Source: DSWT01 sp035373625
Lineage (GTDB): Bacteria; Chloroflexota; Anaerolineae; B4-G1; SLSP01
Direction of reading: 5' to 3'
Length of the DNA stretch: 64,000 nucleotides
NCBI GenBank assembly: GCA_035373625.1
Contig: DAOSNS010000001.1
Coordinates: 354,927-418,926 of the forward strand
Below the pieces are notes generated by a model. That model did no database searches. It had not been told where the DNA came from and saw only the letters and a program-made list of their open reading frames with translations. The position numbers and the translations under genes were made by a program. The first letter of the stretch is position 1; the number at the start of each line of letters is the position of its first letter. Positions 33,445-42,006 of this stretch are shown here, piece by piece.

Positions 33445-36400
33445 TCAGAATGGAAATAATAACAGAATCCGGCAGGCATCGTCGTAGGTCTGCCAGCGCC
33501 ATGAGGGCCAATCTGCGTCTGTGCCGTTGGCGACGATGTCCAACGCCGCACGGACGGTTTTGCTATCCTCATGGTGTGATGCGCCGATGCTTTCGAGCAG
33601 CGTGAGCGCCGTTTCAAGCGCTGCACGTGCTGCCGCAAGGTCTCCGGTGCGCCAGAAGGCTTCGGCCTGACGATAGCGCGCCAGGGCCAGGCCGGGCGCG
33701 TCGTTTTCCTGTTCCCAGGTTGTGGCGGCGGCCTCGTACTGCGTCAACGCCCTTGCAATGTCCCCGTCGTGCAATGCTCGATCTCCCTGCCGGCAGGCCA
33801 CAAGTGCGGCCGCGTCGGTAAGGTCGAGCGCCAGATAAGCGCGCCGTGCCGTCTCCCATTCACCGGCAAAGTCGGCAAGCAGTGCGGCAATCCCGGCGCT
33901 CCAGCGATCCCCTTGTGCTGTGATCAACGGACGCGCGTGCTCGATCCACTCACGCGCGGCGGGATCGCCCTTGCGCCACAAAAGCCACGCGAGGATGACA
34001 GTGGCCGCCAAATCCTCACCTACCGGCGAGAGCGACCACGCCTGCCGGGCGTCCTGCTCGGCCTCGGTGGCTTGCCCCTGGGGTGGAAGCGCCAACGCCA
34101 GCCGAAGGAGCAACGGCACGGGTGTTTCGGGCGCGGTGATCTGCCGGGCCGTTGTATAGTGCCCCGCCGCCGTCACAAAATCGCCGGTCAGCAACGCCAC
34201 ATCGCCCAATCCGATATGGGCGTGACTCCGCAAGGTTGCCCCATCTGTGGCTGTTGTCACATCATCCAGATGGTCGAGCATCTCCAGGGCACGCTGATAG
34301 CAAGCGGCGGCCTGCGGGAAAGCGTAACGTTGCCGGGCTTTGTCGCCGATGATGAGGGTATAGCGCGCCGCCGACAACCAGCGTTGCGCCGCCGCATAAT
34401 GGTGTGCCAGCAGTTCCGCATATTCGGTGAGTTTGGTGGCATAACGTCTTTCCAGATACTCGGCCAGCCGGGCGTGCTGTGCACGCCGTTTGGCAAAGGG
34501 CTGGCTGTTGTAGATGAATTCGCGGGTCAGCGTCTGGCGGAAGGCAAATAGCGTGTCGCTGCCGGGAGTCTGGCGGACGATTACGCGCGCGCTTTCCAGT
34601 CCGGTAAGAGACCGGGTGAGGTGGGTGTCGCCGCTCGAGGGTTCTGTCAGCGGCTGCAGATCGCTTGTGTAGAAATCATCGCCGACGATGGAAGCATCTT
34701 TGGCGGTGACGCGCTCGCCATGCGGCAGGCTATCCACGCGGCTGATGACCAGTTCATGCAGGGCACTCGAACTTTGCAGGCCGGTGGCGATGGCTTCCGG
34801 CGTTGTCTGGCCGGTGCGCTGCATCCAGCGGACGATTTCTTCGATGAAGAGGGGATTGCCGCCGCTGTGGGTGTGGATGATGCTGCATAGCCTCTCGAAG
34901 GCTGTGGCGTCGTCGGTTATGGGTAGGGGGGGTGCGGTTTCGGTCTGTAACAGGTGGGCCACGAGCGCACACGTTCCTTCGACATTCAACGGGCCGAGAT
35001 GGAGCGCATCTTCCGCCGCGCCGACGGTTTCGGGGGAGACGTGGCCTTCGGTACGCTGCGTCAGCAGAAAGAACACCGGCCAGGCCGCGATCTGTGTTTT
35101 GAGATGGGTCAGCGCGGCCTGGGACAATTCGTCCAGCCATTGCGCGTTCTCGATCAGCAGCATCAGCGGCGCGCGCTGCGACAGACGTTCCAACAGTGCC
35201 CCAAACGCCGTGAAGAGCCGTTCTCTTTCGCGGGCGGTCACGCGGGCTTCGATCTGTTGCCACATTTGCCCGCTCTGTGCCTTTTGGCGTTCTTGTGCCA
35301 GCTTCCAGAGATTCGCTCCCGGCGGCTTTGCAGGCGCGGCGGTCACTTTCTGGCCTAATTGCGCGAAGAGGCCGGGGCGCGTCGCAGGGCTGGTGACTTC
35401 CGGCGCGGGCGCCGCCGGTGGGATGAAGGTGTGCGGGGTGGGGTTTTTCAGGCCGAGGACGATGAACAGCGGGTCGGCAACGTTGTTCTGAGTCAATGCG
35501 TTATCCGTCAGCCAGCGGTGCAACTTTGTGGCGCGCTGTTGCGGGTCCTCATCGGCTTTGAAGTCAAATATGGCCTGAAGCAGCGCGATCCAGACGTGAT
35601 AGGGCGTTTCAGCAGTATAGGTGTGACATTCGCCGACAAACACCTGTGCTCCCACGGTGACGGCATGGGCTGCCAGCATGTCGGCGAGGTGGCTTTTGCC
35701 GATCCCCGCCGGGCCTTGCACCGTCAACATGTTGCCGTTGCCGGCGAACGCCTGATCCAAACGCCACAGCGCGGCCTCGAGTTCGGCCTGACGTCCGAAG
35801 AGCGGGCGCAGGTCGCGCAGTCGCCCGTCCAGCAGCTTCTCATCGGTGAGGCCGTCCACCTGGTAAATGGGAATGGGGTAGCTTTTGCCCTTGACGCGGA
35901 TAGGAGGTAGGGCGGTGACGGCAAAGCGCGTGGCGACCCTTGTGTAGACCGATGGTGCGAGCAGAATCTGCCCCGGCGTCGCCGCCGACATCAGCCGCGC
36001 CGCGAGGTTCACATCGTCGCCCATCACCGTGTACTCGCGGCGCAACCGCGACCCGGCCTGTCCGGCAAAGGTCAGCCCGTGGGTGATGCCGATCCGCTGT
36101 CGGATTACCGGGGCGGGCAGCGCTCGCTGCCAGCGTTCGTTGAGCGCCGTCAATTCGGCCATCATCTCCAGCGCGGCGCGCGTCCCGCGTTCGGGGTCGT
36201 CTTCGTGTGCGACCGGCGCGCCGAAAAGCATGAGGACTTTGGAGCCTTTGCTGTAGGGATCAATGCGGGTGATCACACCGTCATAGCGCGCGACGGCGGC
36301 CTGCACGGCATTGAAATAATCGCTCAGCATACGGGTGAAGGGAGCCAGATTGGCATCATCGCCGGGTGGCAGATCGGCAATCCCGTCTTCGAAGCCGGTG

Positions 36401-37392
36401 ACGTTGGCAAACAGCACCGTCGTCCAACGGTATTCGCTTTCCAGGTGACGCTGGGCGGCGGTTTTGATGATGCGCTCGACCAGTTCTTGGGGCAAGTATG
36501 GAGAAATGGCCCGAATCTGATCAATCAACAATTGCATATCCGTCGCCATTTCCACCGGAGAAAAGTGCCAACCCTCGGCTGCGCGCGTGCGCTGGGTCTC
36601 GGCGCGGATTTCGTAATCATCCAGGGGCATCTCTGCCGTCTCCTGCAGGACGAAGAAGCCGTTGCCCAGGTCGTTCCACGCCGTCGGGGGGAGTTGGCTG
36701 GCCGTGGCGCCGTCACCGACGATCTGGCCAGCGGTGGAAGCGCCCTCCGCGCCCATCGCGCGGGCGACAGGGGGACCGAGGACCACGTACTCCATACGTT
36801 TGGCAGACCCCACGCTCAGCGCTGCAAACGCGCCACTGCTGATGCCGATCTTCATTTTGAGGCTCACCGCGCCCATAGGCGTAGGGATGACGGCAAAGTC
36901 GTTCATCGCCTGCATCATCCGGCGCGCGGCGCGCACGGCCCAACGCGCCTGCTCGCCTGCCCGGTATGCAGGGAAGTAGGCAAGCAGCGCGTCACCGGCG
37001 AACTTGAGGAGCACGCCCCCCGATGCCGACAGGATGTCGAGCATGCGCTCAAAATAGCGGTTGATCGCGAGTGTGAGCTGCTCCGTACCTTCTTGTCCCT
37101 GGTTCGCCAGGTGCTCGGAGAGGGCCGTGAAGCCGCTCACATCGGAGAACAGCAGGCTGCCGTCGAGCCACCGGCCATACACTTCGCCGGCGATGGGTCG
37201 GTGTGCTTTTTCTTGCGCCAGATGCGCGGGGATGTACGTCGAGAGCAGATGACGTACAGAGCGCAAATGGGTCAAGACGGCAAGCCATTCGCGTCGGTTG
37301 AAAGGCCGATCGAGAACTCTTTGGAACAGTTCGGGTGGGACATAGTCGCCGAGGTCGGCAGGCAAGGCCACCGGGCCACGGGACTCATTCAT
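33445..37392 (-). CDS. soluble-adenylyl-cyclase-like protein: two cyclase domains, AAA ATPase, TPRs
   Basis: 1315 residues, without the zinc ribbons of its paralogue. C1 (~75-270) has both metal aspartates: Asp84 in 'LFSDVSGFT' and Asp134 in 'FAGDALLAYF', but its transition-state residues are lost ('LGPPVARAMG'). C2 (~320-500) has Asn330 and Ser384 where the metal ligands should be, yet keeps Asn462/Arg466 in 'GDDVNLAARLMS'. The two half-sites are complementary. The ATPase follows ('GPAGIGKS', Lys566), then a TPR region to the C-terminus. Role: adenylyl cyclase or STAND-type sensor switched by the ATPase. Starts one base after the prsW-like stop; ribosome site weak. Confidence 0.85.
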   Translation of the reverse strand: MNESRGPVALPADLGDYVPPELFQRVLDRPFNRREWLAVLTHLRSVRHLLSTYIPAHLAQEKAHRPIAGEVYGRWLDGSLLFSDVSGFTALSEHLANQGQEGTEQLTLAINRYFERMLDILSASGGVLLKFAGDALLAYFPAYRAGEQARWAVRAARRMMQAMNDFAVIPTPMGAVSLKMKIGISSGAFAALSVGSAKRMEYVVLGPPVARAMGAEGASTAGQIVGDGATASQLPPTAWNDLGNGFFVLQETAEMPLDDYEIRAETQRTRAAEGWHFSPVEMATDMQLLIDQIRAISPYLPQELVERIIKTAAQRHLESEYRWTTVLFANVTGFEDGIADLPPGDDANLAPFTRMLSDYFNAVQAAVARYDGVITRIDPYSKGSKVLMLFGAPVAHEDDPERGTRAALEMMAELTALNERWQRALPAPVIRQRIGITHGLTFAGQAGSRLRREYTVMGDDVNLAARLMSAATPGQILLAPSVYTRVATRFAVTALPPIRVKGKSYPIPIYQVDGLTDEKLLDGRLRDLRPLFGRQAELEAALWRLDQAFAGNGNMLTVQGPAGIGKSHLADMLAAHAVTVGAQVFVGECHTYTAETPYHVWIALLQAIFDFKADEDPQQRATKLHRWLTDNALTQNNVADPLFIVLGLKNPTPHTFIPPAAPAPEVTSPATRPGLFAQLGQKVTAAPAKPPGANLWKLAQERQKAQSGQMWQQIEARVTARERERLFTAFGALLERLSQRAPLMLLIENAQWLDELSQAALTHLKTQIAAWPVFFLLTQRTEGHVSPETVGAAEDALHLGPLNVEGTCALVAHLLQTETAPPLPITDDATAFERLCSIIHTHSGGNPLFIEEIVRWMQRTGQTTPEAIATGLQSSSALHELVISRVDSLPHGERVTAKDASIVGDDFYTSDLQPLTEPSSGDTHLTRSLTGLESARVIVRQTPGSDTLFAFRQTLTREFIYNSQPFAKRRAQHARLAEYLERRYATKLTEYAELLAHHYAAAQRWLSAARYTLIIGDKARQRYAFPQAAACYQRALEMLDHLDDVTTATDGATLRSHAHIGLGDVALLTGDFVTAAGHYTTARQITAPETPVPLLLRLALALPPQGQATEAEQDARQAWSLSPVGEDLAATVILAWLLWRKGDPAAREWIEHARPLITAQGDRWSAGIAALLADFAGEWETARRAYLALDLTDAAALVACRQGDRALHDGDIARALTQYEAAATTWEQENDAPGLALARYRQAEAFWRTGDLAAARAALETALTLLESIGASHHEDSKTVRAALDIVANGTDADWPSWRWQTYDDACRILLLFPF

Positions 37393-37393
37393 A

Positions 37394-38572
37394 TCACTGT
37401 GGGGCCTCGTCCCCCATTTTTGCCGTTTGAGCCTGAACCTGTCCGAAGATACTGCGGCTAGGCGGTGTGGTCGCGTCGCGTTTGGGAGCGGTCAACATTC
37501 TGGCCCATTTCTGGGTGTCGGCGGGGCCGGTTTGCGCCGCGATGGCCTCCAGGCGTGCCCATACATTGAGCGCTCCCTCCGGGAAGACAGCGCGCACGTA
37601 GGTCATCACATAAGGGCCGATGGCTTTGCGCAGTTGTTCCATCTCGGCCTGCATCTGGGCGATTTCCTGAGCCAGTTGTTCTTTTTGCTTGGGGTCGGTG
37701 AGCTTTTCCTGGACTTTACGGCGGATTCCCAACTGCGCCTGGCGCAACACGAGGTTCATCACCTGCTCGGTTTTCTGAGGGAACTGCCTGGTGATAGGTT
37801 CCAGCAGCTCCTCAAGCGAGCTGTAGGCTTGTGCGGCGCGCATTTCCGCGCCACTGACGCCGACTTTGCGGTCCAGAGTATCGGCGAGCCACTGTTTTTG
37901 TTCGCGTAGTCCTAAAGCGATGACGTAGGCAATCAATCCCACCCCGGCAAACCCGATGCCGATGGGGACGATTGACTCCAGGGTCAACGAAAGCACGCCG
38001 GACTGAACCACGCCGTTGAACGCCGCGTGGAGCGTCATAGCGGCAAGCCATCCACCGAGCAGCCCCAGACTTTTGCCGCCCCGCTGTTGGAAGCGTACCC
38101 GTCCGATGGCAACGCCCACCAAACCGGCAGCCGTGCCGTGCATCAGGCATGTGGAAAAGGCGCGCGACACCGCCATAGCGACCCCCATGCGGGGGTTCCG
38201 GCTGAGGTAGATGAAATTCTCGACGATGGAGAACCCAATCCCCGACGCGAAGCCGTAGATGGCCCCGTCCACAAAATAGGTAAATTCCGGTCGGCGGGAG
38301 ACATACAGCAGCCCCAGCGATTTTGTCAATTCCTCGGCGATGGGCGCGAAGAGCACGTAGAGCAAGAGGATGTTCCAGCCGTGTTTCATGATGGTGGGAT
38401 AAGCGACGTAGCTGTTGAACAAGAACGCCAGCCCTACACCGCCGAACGCACCCCAGGCAAAGCAGAGTAACACCAGGCGGAAGGTGCGCGAAGCGTACAA
38501 ATCCTGGGTGTAGATGATGAGCAGGAAGATCGCCGGGATTCCGGCCGCCAAAAGTATCGCCAACAAGTTCAT
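37394..38572 (-). CDS. PrsW-family intramembrane metalloprotease
   Basis: 392 residues. Eight or so membrane helices in the first 230 residues carry the PrsW motifs: 'APIAEELTK' (Glu80, Glu81), 'FSIVENF' (Glu118), 'TCLMHGTAA' (His145) and 'LHAAFNG' (His182). The C-terminal 160 residues are cytosolic, with a coiled-coil stretch ('QEIAQMQAEMEQLRKAIG'). In Bacillus PrsW starts cleavage of anti-sigma factor RsiW; no sigma/anti-sigma pair is seen here, so the substrate is unknown. It may cleave a signalling protein of the same operon. AAGGAA lies before the ATG. Confidence 0.87.
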   Translation of the reverse strand: MNLLAILLAAGIPAIFLLIIYTQDLYASRTFRLVLLCFAWGAFGGVGLAFLFNSYVAYPTIMKHGWNILLLYVLFAPIAEELTKSLGLLYVSRRPEFTYFVDGAIYGFASGIGFSIVENFIYLSRNPRMGVAMAVSRAFSTCLMHGTAAGLVGVAIGRVRFQQRGGKSLGLLGGWLAAMTLHAAFNGVVQSGVLSLTLESIVPIGIGFAGVGLIAYVIALGLREQKQWLADTLDRKVGVSGAEMRAAQAYSSLEELLEPITRQFPQKTEQVMNLVLRQAQLGIRRKVQEKLTDPKQKEQLAQEIAQMQAEMEQLRKAIGPYVMTYVRAVFPEGALNVWARLEAIAAQTGPADTQKWARMLTAPKRDATTPPSRSIFGQVQAQTAKMGDEAPQ

Positions 38573-38574
38573 AC

Positions 38575-38925
38575 CTATTCCTTTTCCGGTTCTTGCTCTT
38601 GCGCTCCTTTGGTTTTGTCGTCCAGCGCGGCCCAGAGGCTGCCGGGGACAGCTTGGGGTGCCAGGCGTCCGTAGCGCACGCGATACTCGCGGGTCATAGG
38701 ATCGTACTGCAAATATCCTTTTTCGACAAGCAAATCCAGGTCATGTTGGGTTTCCTCGATGGACTGCCCTACTTGCGTTGCCGCGGTTTCTGCGTCGAGC
38801 GTTTTCATCCGGTTGATGGTCAGCATCAGAGTACGCAGTGACTTGGGCAGCTCTAGGAGATCGGAGGGTTTGATGCCTTCTTGACGTTCCTCGATTTTCT
38901 TTGAGAGTGCACTAAAAATCCCCAT
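38575..38925 (-). CDS. small winged-helix-like protein
   Basis: 116 residues from the ATG at 38925 (AGGAGGT 7 nt upstream; 19 earlier in-frame codons ignored). The central part, 'LPKSLRTLMLTINRMKTLDA' through 'LDLLVEKGYLQYD', looks like a winged helix of the MarR/Rrf2 kind: helices followed by a beta hairpin. The N-terminus 'MGIFSALSKKIEERQEG' is amphipathic and the C-terminus acidic. DNA binding is possible but unproven. Sits between the zinc protein and prsW-like gene with gaps of 11 and 2 bp. Confidence 0.6.
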   Translation of the reverse strand: MGIFSALSKKIEERQEGIKPSDLLELPKSLRTLMLTINRMKTLDAETAATQVGQSIEETQHDLDLLVEKGYLQYDPMTREYRVRYGRLAPQAVPGSLWAALDDKTKGAQEQEPEKE

Positions 38926-38936
38926 GGTAAGACCTC

Positions 38937-39152
38937 CTAGAAGAACTCCGGCATTTCGATAGGTTCCGGCTGTGGTTGACATTCACCGCACCACAGCACA
39001 TTGGAGACGACGACCGCTTTGGGGGTGTTGTCTCTTCCCAGATACATCGCCATGATGGTCGGCAGCGAGGTGGAATGATGCTCCTTGCAGACGCCGCGTC
39101 CGCAAAACTTGCATACGCCGATTGCCGGTTCACCGCACTTATGGCAGATCAT
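38937..39152 (-). CDS. small zinc-binding protein (B-box-like)
   Basis: 71 residues from the ATG at 39152 (AGGAG 8 nt upstream); the longer open frame to 39293 overlaps the ParA gene and is not used. Metal-binding pattern: 'CHKCGEPAIGVCKFCGRGVC', then 'KEHH' and 'CGEC', enough Cys/His for two zinc sites as in B-box or ZPR1-like small fingers. No function is known to me. Its position, directly after the MinD/ParA-like gene, suggests an adaptor for that ATPase. Confidence 0.7.
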   Translation of the reverse strand: MICHKCGEPAIGVCKFCGRGVCKEHHSTSLPTIMAMYLGRDNTPKAVVVSNVLWCGECQPQPEPIEMPEFF

Positions 39153-39162
39153 AGCGTTGCTC

Positions 39163-39933
39163 CTACACAGCCTTGATGAGCGCGACGATATTTTGGATGC
39201 TGCGGGTGAACGGATGGTCTGGGTAGCGCAACGAGAAGATGTCGGAGGATTGCAGGCGCGCCACATCTTCGGAGAGCGGGAGGATGGCGGCAACTTTGCA
39301 ATTGTAGATTGCTTCCACCTGTTTGCGCAGCGCCTCGAAGTCGTAGGAGGTCAGGGCTTTGTTGATGACCAGGAACAGGTTGGGTACATCCAGCTTGCGT
39401 GCCACATCCACGGTGACGGCGGTACCCTGGAAGTCCTGCTGATCGGGGCGCAGGATGATGATGAGCACATCGGAGATGGCGACGGAGAGCAGCGTTTCCT
39501 CGTTCAGGCCGGGGTGGGTGTCAATGATCAGGTAATCCAGCTTGAGACGCTCGATCAGCGCGTTAAACCCGTCGTTGAGCAACCCGACGTCGTAGCCCTC
39601 GCGGAGGACGCGGGTGATGTCACCAGCACGGATGCTGGAAGGGACGAGGTAAATCTCACCGCCGATGGTGAAGACCTCCCCTTTCCCGATACGCGCGCCG
39701 ACGGGGTAAGCGGCGTCCTCGATGGTGCATTTATCCCATAGATAGTCGTTGAGCGATGTAGTCATCTCCTCTTCATCCATGCCAAAGAGCACATGGATGC
39801 CCGGCGAGTTGATGTCGGTGTCCACAACACCGACGCGATTGCCGTCTTTTGCCAGCAAGGCCGCCACGTTCGCCGAGATATTCGATTTGCCGGTACCGCC
39901 ACGGAACGAATGGATCGAAACAATTTTTGACAT
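39163..39933 (-). CDS. MinD/ParA-like ATPase with Arg variant of the deviant Walker A
   Basis: 256 residues from the ATG at 39933, with AAGGAGG 6 nt upstream. P-loop 'SFRGGTGKSN' has Arg where the signature Lys of KGGxGK(S/T) is expected. Switch motifs are 'VVDTDINSPG' and 'LIIDTHPGLNEE'. The C-terminus is 'IFSLRYPDHPFTRSIQNI'. Such ATPases position complexes on membranes or the nucleoid, or act as switches. No ParB, parS or MinC is present. First gene of the operon running to 27068, behind a TATAAT promoter. Confidence 0.87.
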   Translation of the reverse strand: MSKIVSIHSFRGGTGKSNISANVAALLAKDGNRVGVVDTDINSPGIHVLFGMDEEEMTTSLNDYLWDKCTIEDAAYPVGARIGKGEVFTIGGEIYLVPSSIRAGDITRVLREGYDVGLLNDGFNALIERLKLDYLIIDTHPGLNEETLLSVAISDVLIIILRPDQQDFQGTAVTVDVARKLDVPNLFLVINKALTSYDFEALRKQVEAIYNCKVAAILPLSEDVARLQSSDIFSLRYPDHPFTRSIQNIVALIKAV

Positions 39934-39962
39934 GTTGACCTCCTTGATATGTGTTAGATACA

Positions 39963-39990
39963 ATTATAGCCCATAAAGCGAATAGTTTAA
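39963..39990 (-). promoter_or_regulatory. promoter of the ParA-to-histidine-kinase operon
   Basis: On the minus strand: perfect TATAAT (39968-39963) with a weak TTAAAC (39990-39985), 16-bp spacer. It lies in the only gap over 100 bp upstream of the eight-gene operon. Confidence 0.55.
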
Positions 39991-40038
39991 GTTTAGTGAA
40001 ACGTGATAATGGAAAGGCTGATTTTTACGCATTACGTT

Positions 40039-42006
40039 TTATTCCGATCTGCTGCGCAGTTCGCGGGCCTTCTGGCGTAAGCCCTGGAAGTAGTCGGACT
40101 CGGTGATCTCCGCGACCTGGCGCTCTTTCTTGGCCTGGTCAATCTCGATGCGCAACTCCTGAATCTGGCGGCGCAGGGCTTGCTCGCGGATGTAGGCTTC
40201 CAGCGCGGCGACGGCGAGCGAGGAGAACGACTCCATCATCTGTTGCAGATTTTCGTCGAAGGGAATGCACTTTTCTGTCGCCGGTTCTTCGGCATTGATC
40301 AATTGCAGGACGCCCAAAACTTGTCCGGCGCTGTTTTTCAGCGGGATAGTCAGCAGCGATTCGATCTTATAGTCGCCGACGATGGCACTGCTCTGGTCGT
40401 GCTGGGGGATATTGCTGGTTTGGCCGGTCAACGCCACCTGCACGGCGATGGAAGGATACTCGATTTTGGCAGTCTCTGCGGAAGTCTGAGAGACCAACGG
40501 CAGCGGTGAGTACGTGATCGGGTTGCCTGTTGTGCCCCCCATGGCGACACCATGCGAGTCGTTGCGCACGATGACGAATTTGAGTTGATCTCCTTCGATC
40601 AAGTAAAGTGTACCAGCGTCGGCGTGGCAGAAGTTTTTGGCTTCCACCAGCATCTTTTCGAGCAGCCGGTTGAAGTCTTTCTCTGTGGTCAAGTCTACGC
40701 CGATGGGGATCACGACCTCCAGCAGGTCATCGGCGCGTTTCTTTTCCTTGCGCACCTGTTGCAACGTCAGCCGCAATTGCGTGGTCATGTTGTTGAATGT
40801 GGTTGCCAGCACGCCGACTTCATCGCGTGACTCAACGTTGGCTTGCGCCTCCAGATCCCCGGCGCGGATACGTTCGGCAACGTCAGTGAGTCGCACGACA
40901 GGGCCGGCGATGGTCTCGCGGGTGACATAGGCCATGCCAATCCCCACGAGCAGCGCAAAGATGCCGCTGCCGATGATGATGAGGTTGGTCTGTTTAAGGT
41001 CGCGTCGCCCGGTCGCCAGGTCTGTCGTGAGTTGATCTTGCTGGTCGTTGGTCATCTCGTTGAGCAGGCGTTGCATTTCATCCGCCAGCGGCACAGCCTG
41101 GGTTCTGAAGAGGTAGAGGTCTTCGCGTGCGTGTTCACCTTCCAGATCCGCGAACATCTTGTCGGGCAACGTCAGGAACTCTGCGCGATTCTGCGCGATG
41201 GTATCGAGCAAGTCTTGCTGACTTGCGGTTAACATAGCGCGTTTGTTCTGCAGACGTTCCCAGACATTATCATTATCCACGAGGTTGACTTCGTATTCGC
41301 CGCGATAGATGCGGTTTTGAGTGGTCACATAGCCGCGCAGGGCAGAAAGCATGGCGGCGAAGTTGCCCTGGAATTTCGCCATATCACTCAACAGGGCAAG
41401 GTTTTCCGCGGTGGCGTCTTGCTGGCCTTGCAGTTCGATGAGGGTATTGGTGGCGATGAGCACCTGACCGGCATACCGGATGCCTTCGGTCGCCAGGAGC
41501 CGGTAGGCCGGTTCACGATCGAGTTGGTCGTCGCGCAGATCGAACAACGGCTCCGGCAGTGCCGCCCACTGATCGTAGGCAATTTTCAATCGCACCAGAC
41601 GGCGGATGTTGGCTTCGTCCAGGTTTTGGAGTTGACTGTAGAGACGATCCAGGTCAGCCTCGAAGGCGCGTGCGGATTCGACGTAGCTCTCGCGGTACTT
41701 CTGGTCGCCCAACGCGAGATAACCGCGCACATCCGACAGCATCCGCAGCAGGTTGGCCTGCGCGCGCGAGGCGTCGAGCGCCGTCGGCGCGCGCACATCT
41801 GCCACGCGGTTGATTTCCCGGGTGGCGCGGTCGCTGCCCAGGTAGCTCACCCCGGCGCTCACGAAAATCAGCAGCACCAGCAGGCCAAAACCAAGCGTCA
41901 GCTTGCTGCCGATTTTCAGGTTTTTCAGCCACTTGCCCCCGGGTATTTTTTCGACCAGCGCATAAGCGTGCGCGTCGGTTTTGCTGCGTGTTATGTCACT
42001 GTTCAT
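40039..42006 (-). CDS. membrane HAMP/GAF sensor with conserved coiled-coil tail, no kinase
   Basis: 655 residues; ATG at 42006 after GGAGG, overlapping the binding-protein stop as ATGA. TM1 (about 38-58, 'LTLGFGLLVLLIFVSAG'), a ~290-residue helical periplasmic sensor, TM2 (about 350-370), HAMP ('TIAGPVVRLTDVAERIRAGD'), coiled coil and a GAF domain (~445-600). The end has 'EITESDYFQGLRQKARELR', the tail shared with the cNMP protein at 32679. There is no kinase, cyclase or methyl-accepting output, so signal leaves through the GAF/tail region, possibly to partner proteins. Last gene of the NRPS operon; translational coupling to the binding protein suggests it reads that protein's ligand state. 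Confidence 0.82.
   Translation of the reverse strand: MNSDITRSKTDAHAYALVEKIPGGKWLKNLKIGSKLTLGFGLLVLLIFVSAGVSYLGSDRATREINRVADVRAPTALDASRAQANLLRMLSDVRGYLALGDQKYRESYVESARAFEADLDRLYSQLQNLDEANIRRLVRLKIAYDQWAALPEPLFDLRDDQLDREPAYRLLATEGIRYAGQVLIATNTLIELQGQQDATAENLALLSDMAKFQGNFAAMLSALRGYVTTQNRIYRGEYEVNLVDNDNVWERLQNKRAMLTASQQDLLDTIAQNRAEFLTLPDKMFADLEGEHAREDLYLFRTQAVPLADEMQRLLNEMTNDQQDQLTTDLATGRRDLKQTNLIIIGSGIFALLVGIGMAYVTRETIAGPVVRLTDVAERIRAGDLEAQANVESRDEVGVLATTFNNMTTQLRLTLQQVRKEKKRADDLLEVVIPIGVDLTTEKDFNRLLEKMLVEAKNFCHADAGTLYLIEGDQLKFVIVRNDSHGVAMGGTTGNPITYSPLPLVSQTSAETAKIEYPSIAVQVALTGQTSNIPQHDQSSAIVGDYKIESLLTIPLKNSAGQVLGVLQLINAEEPATEKCIPFDENLQQMMESFSSLAVAALEAYIREQALRRQIQELRIEIDQAKKERQVAEITESDYFQGLRQKARELRSRSE

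Noticed and set aside
36079..37461. 460-codon plus-strand frame, and a similar one at 30225-31583
   Set aside because: Both are antisense to the cyclase/AAA/TPR genes and show no domain, start site or promoter.
39153..39293. Longer start for the small zinc protein
   Set aside because: The extension overlaps the ParA-like gene out of frame; the ATG at 39152 has AGGAG at the right distance.
39163..39933. Chromosome or plasmid partition locus (parA)
   Set aside because: No parB-like gene, no parS-like repeats and no replication gene nearby; the P-loop Lys is also replaced by Arg.
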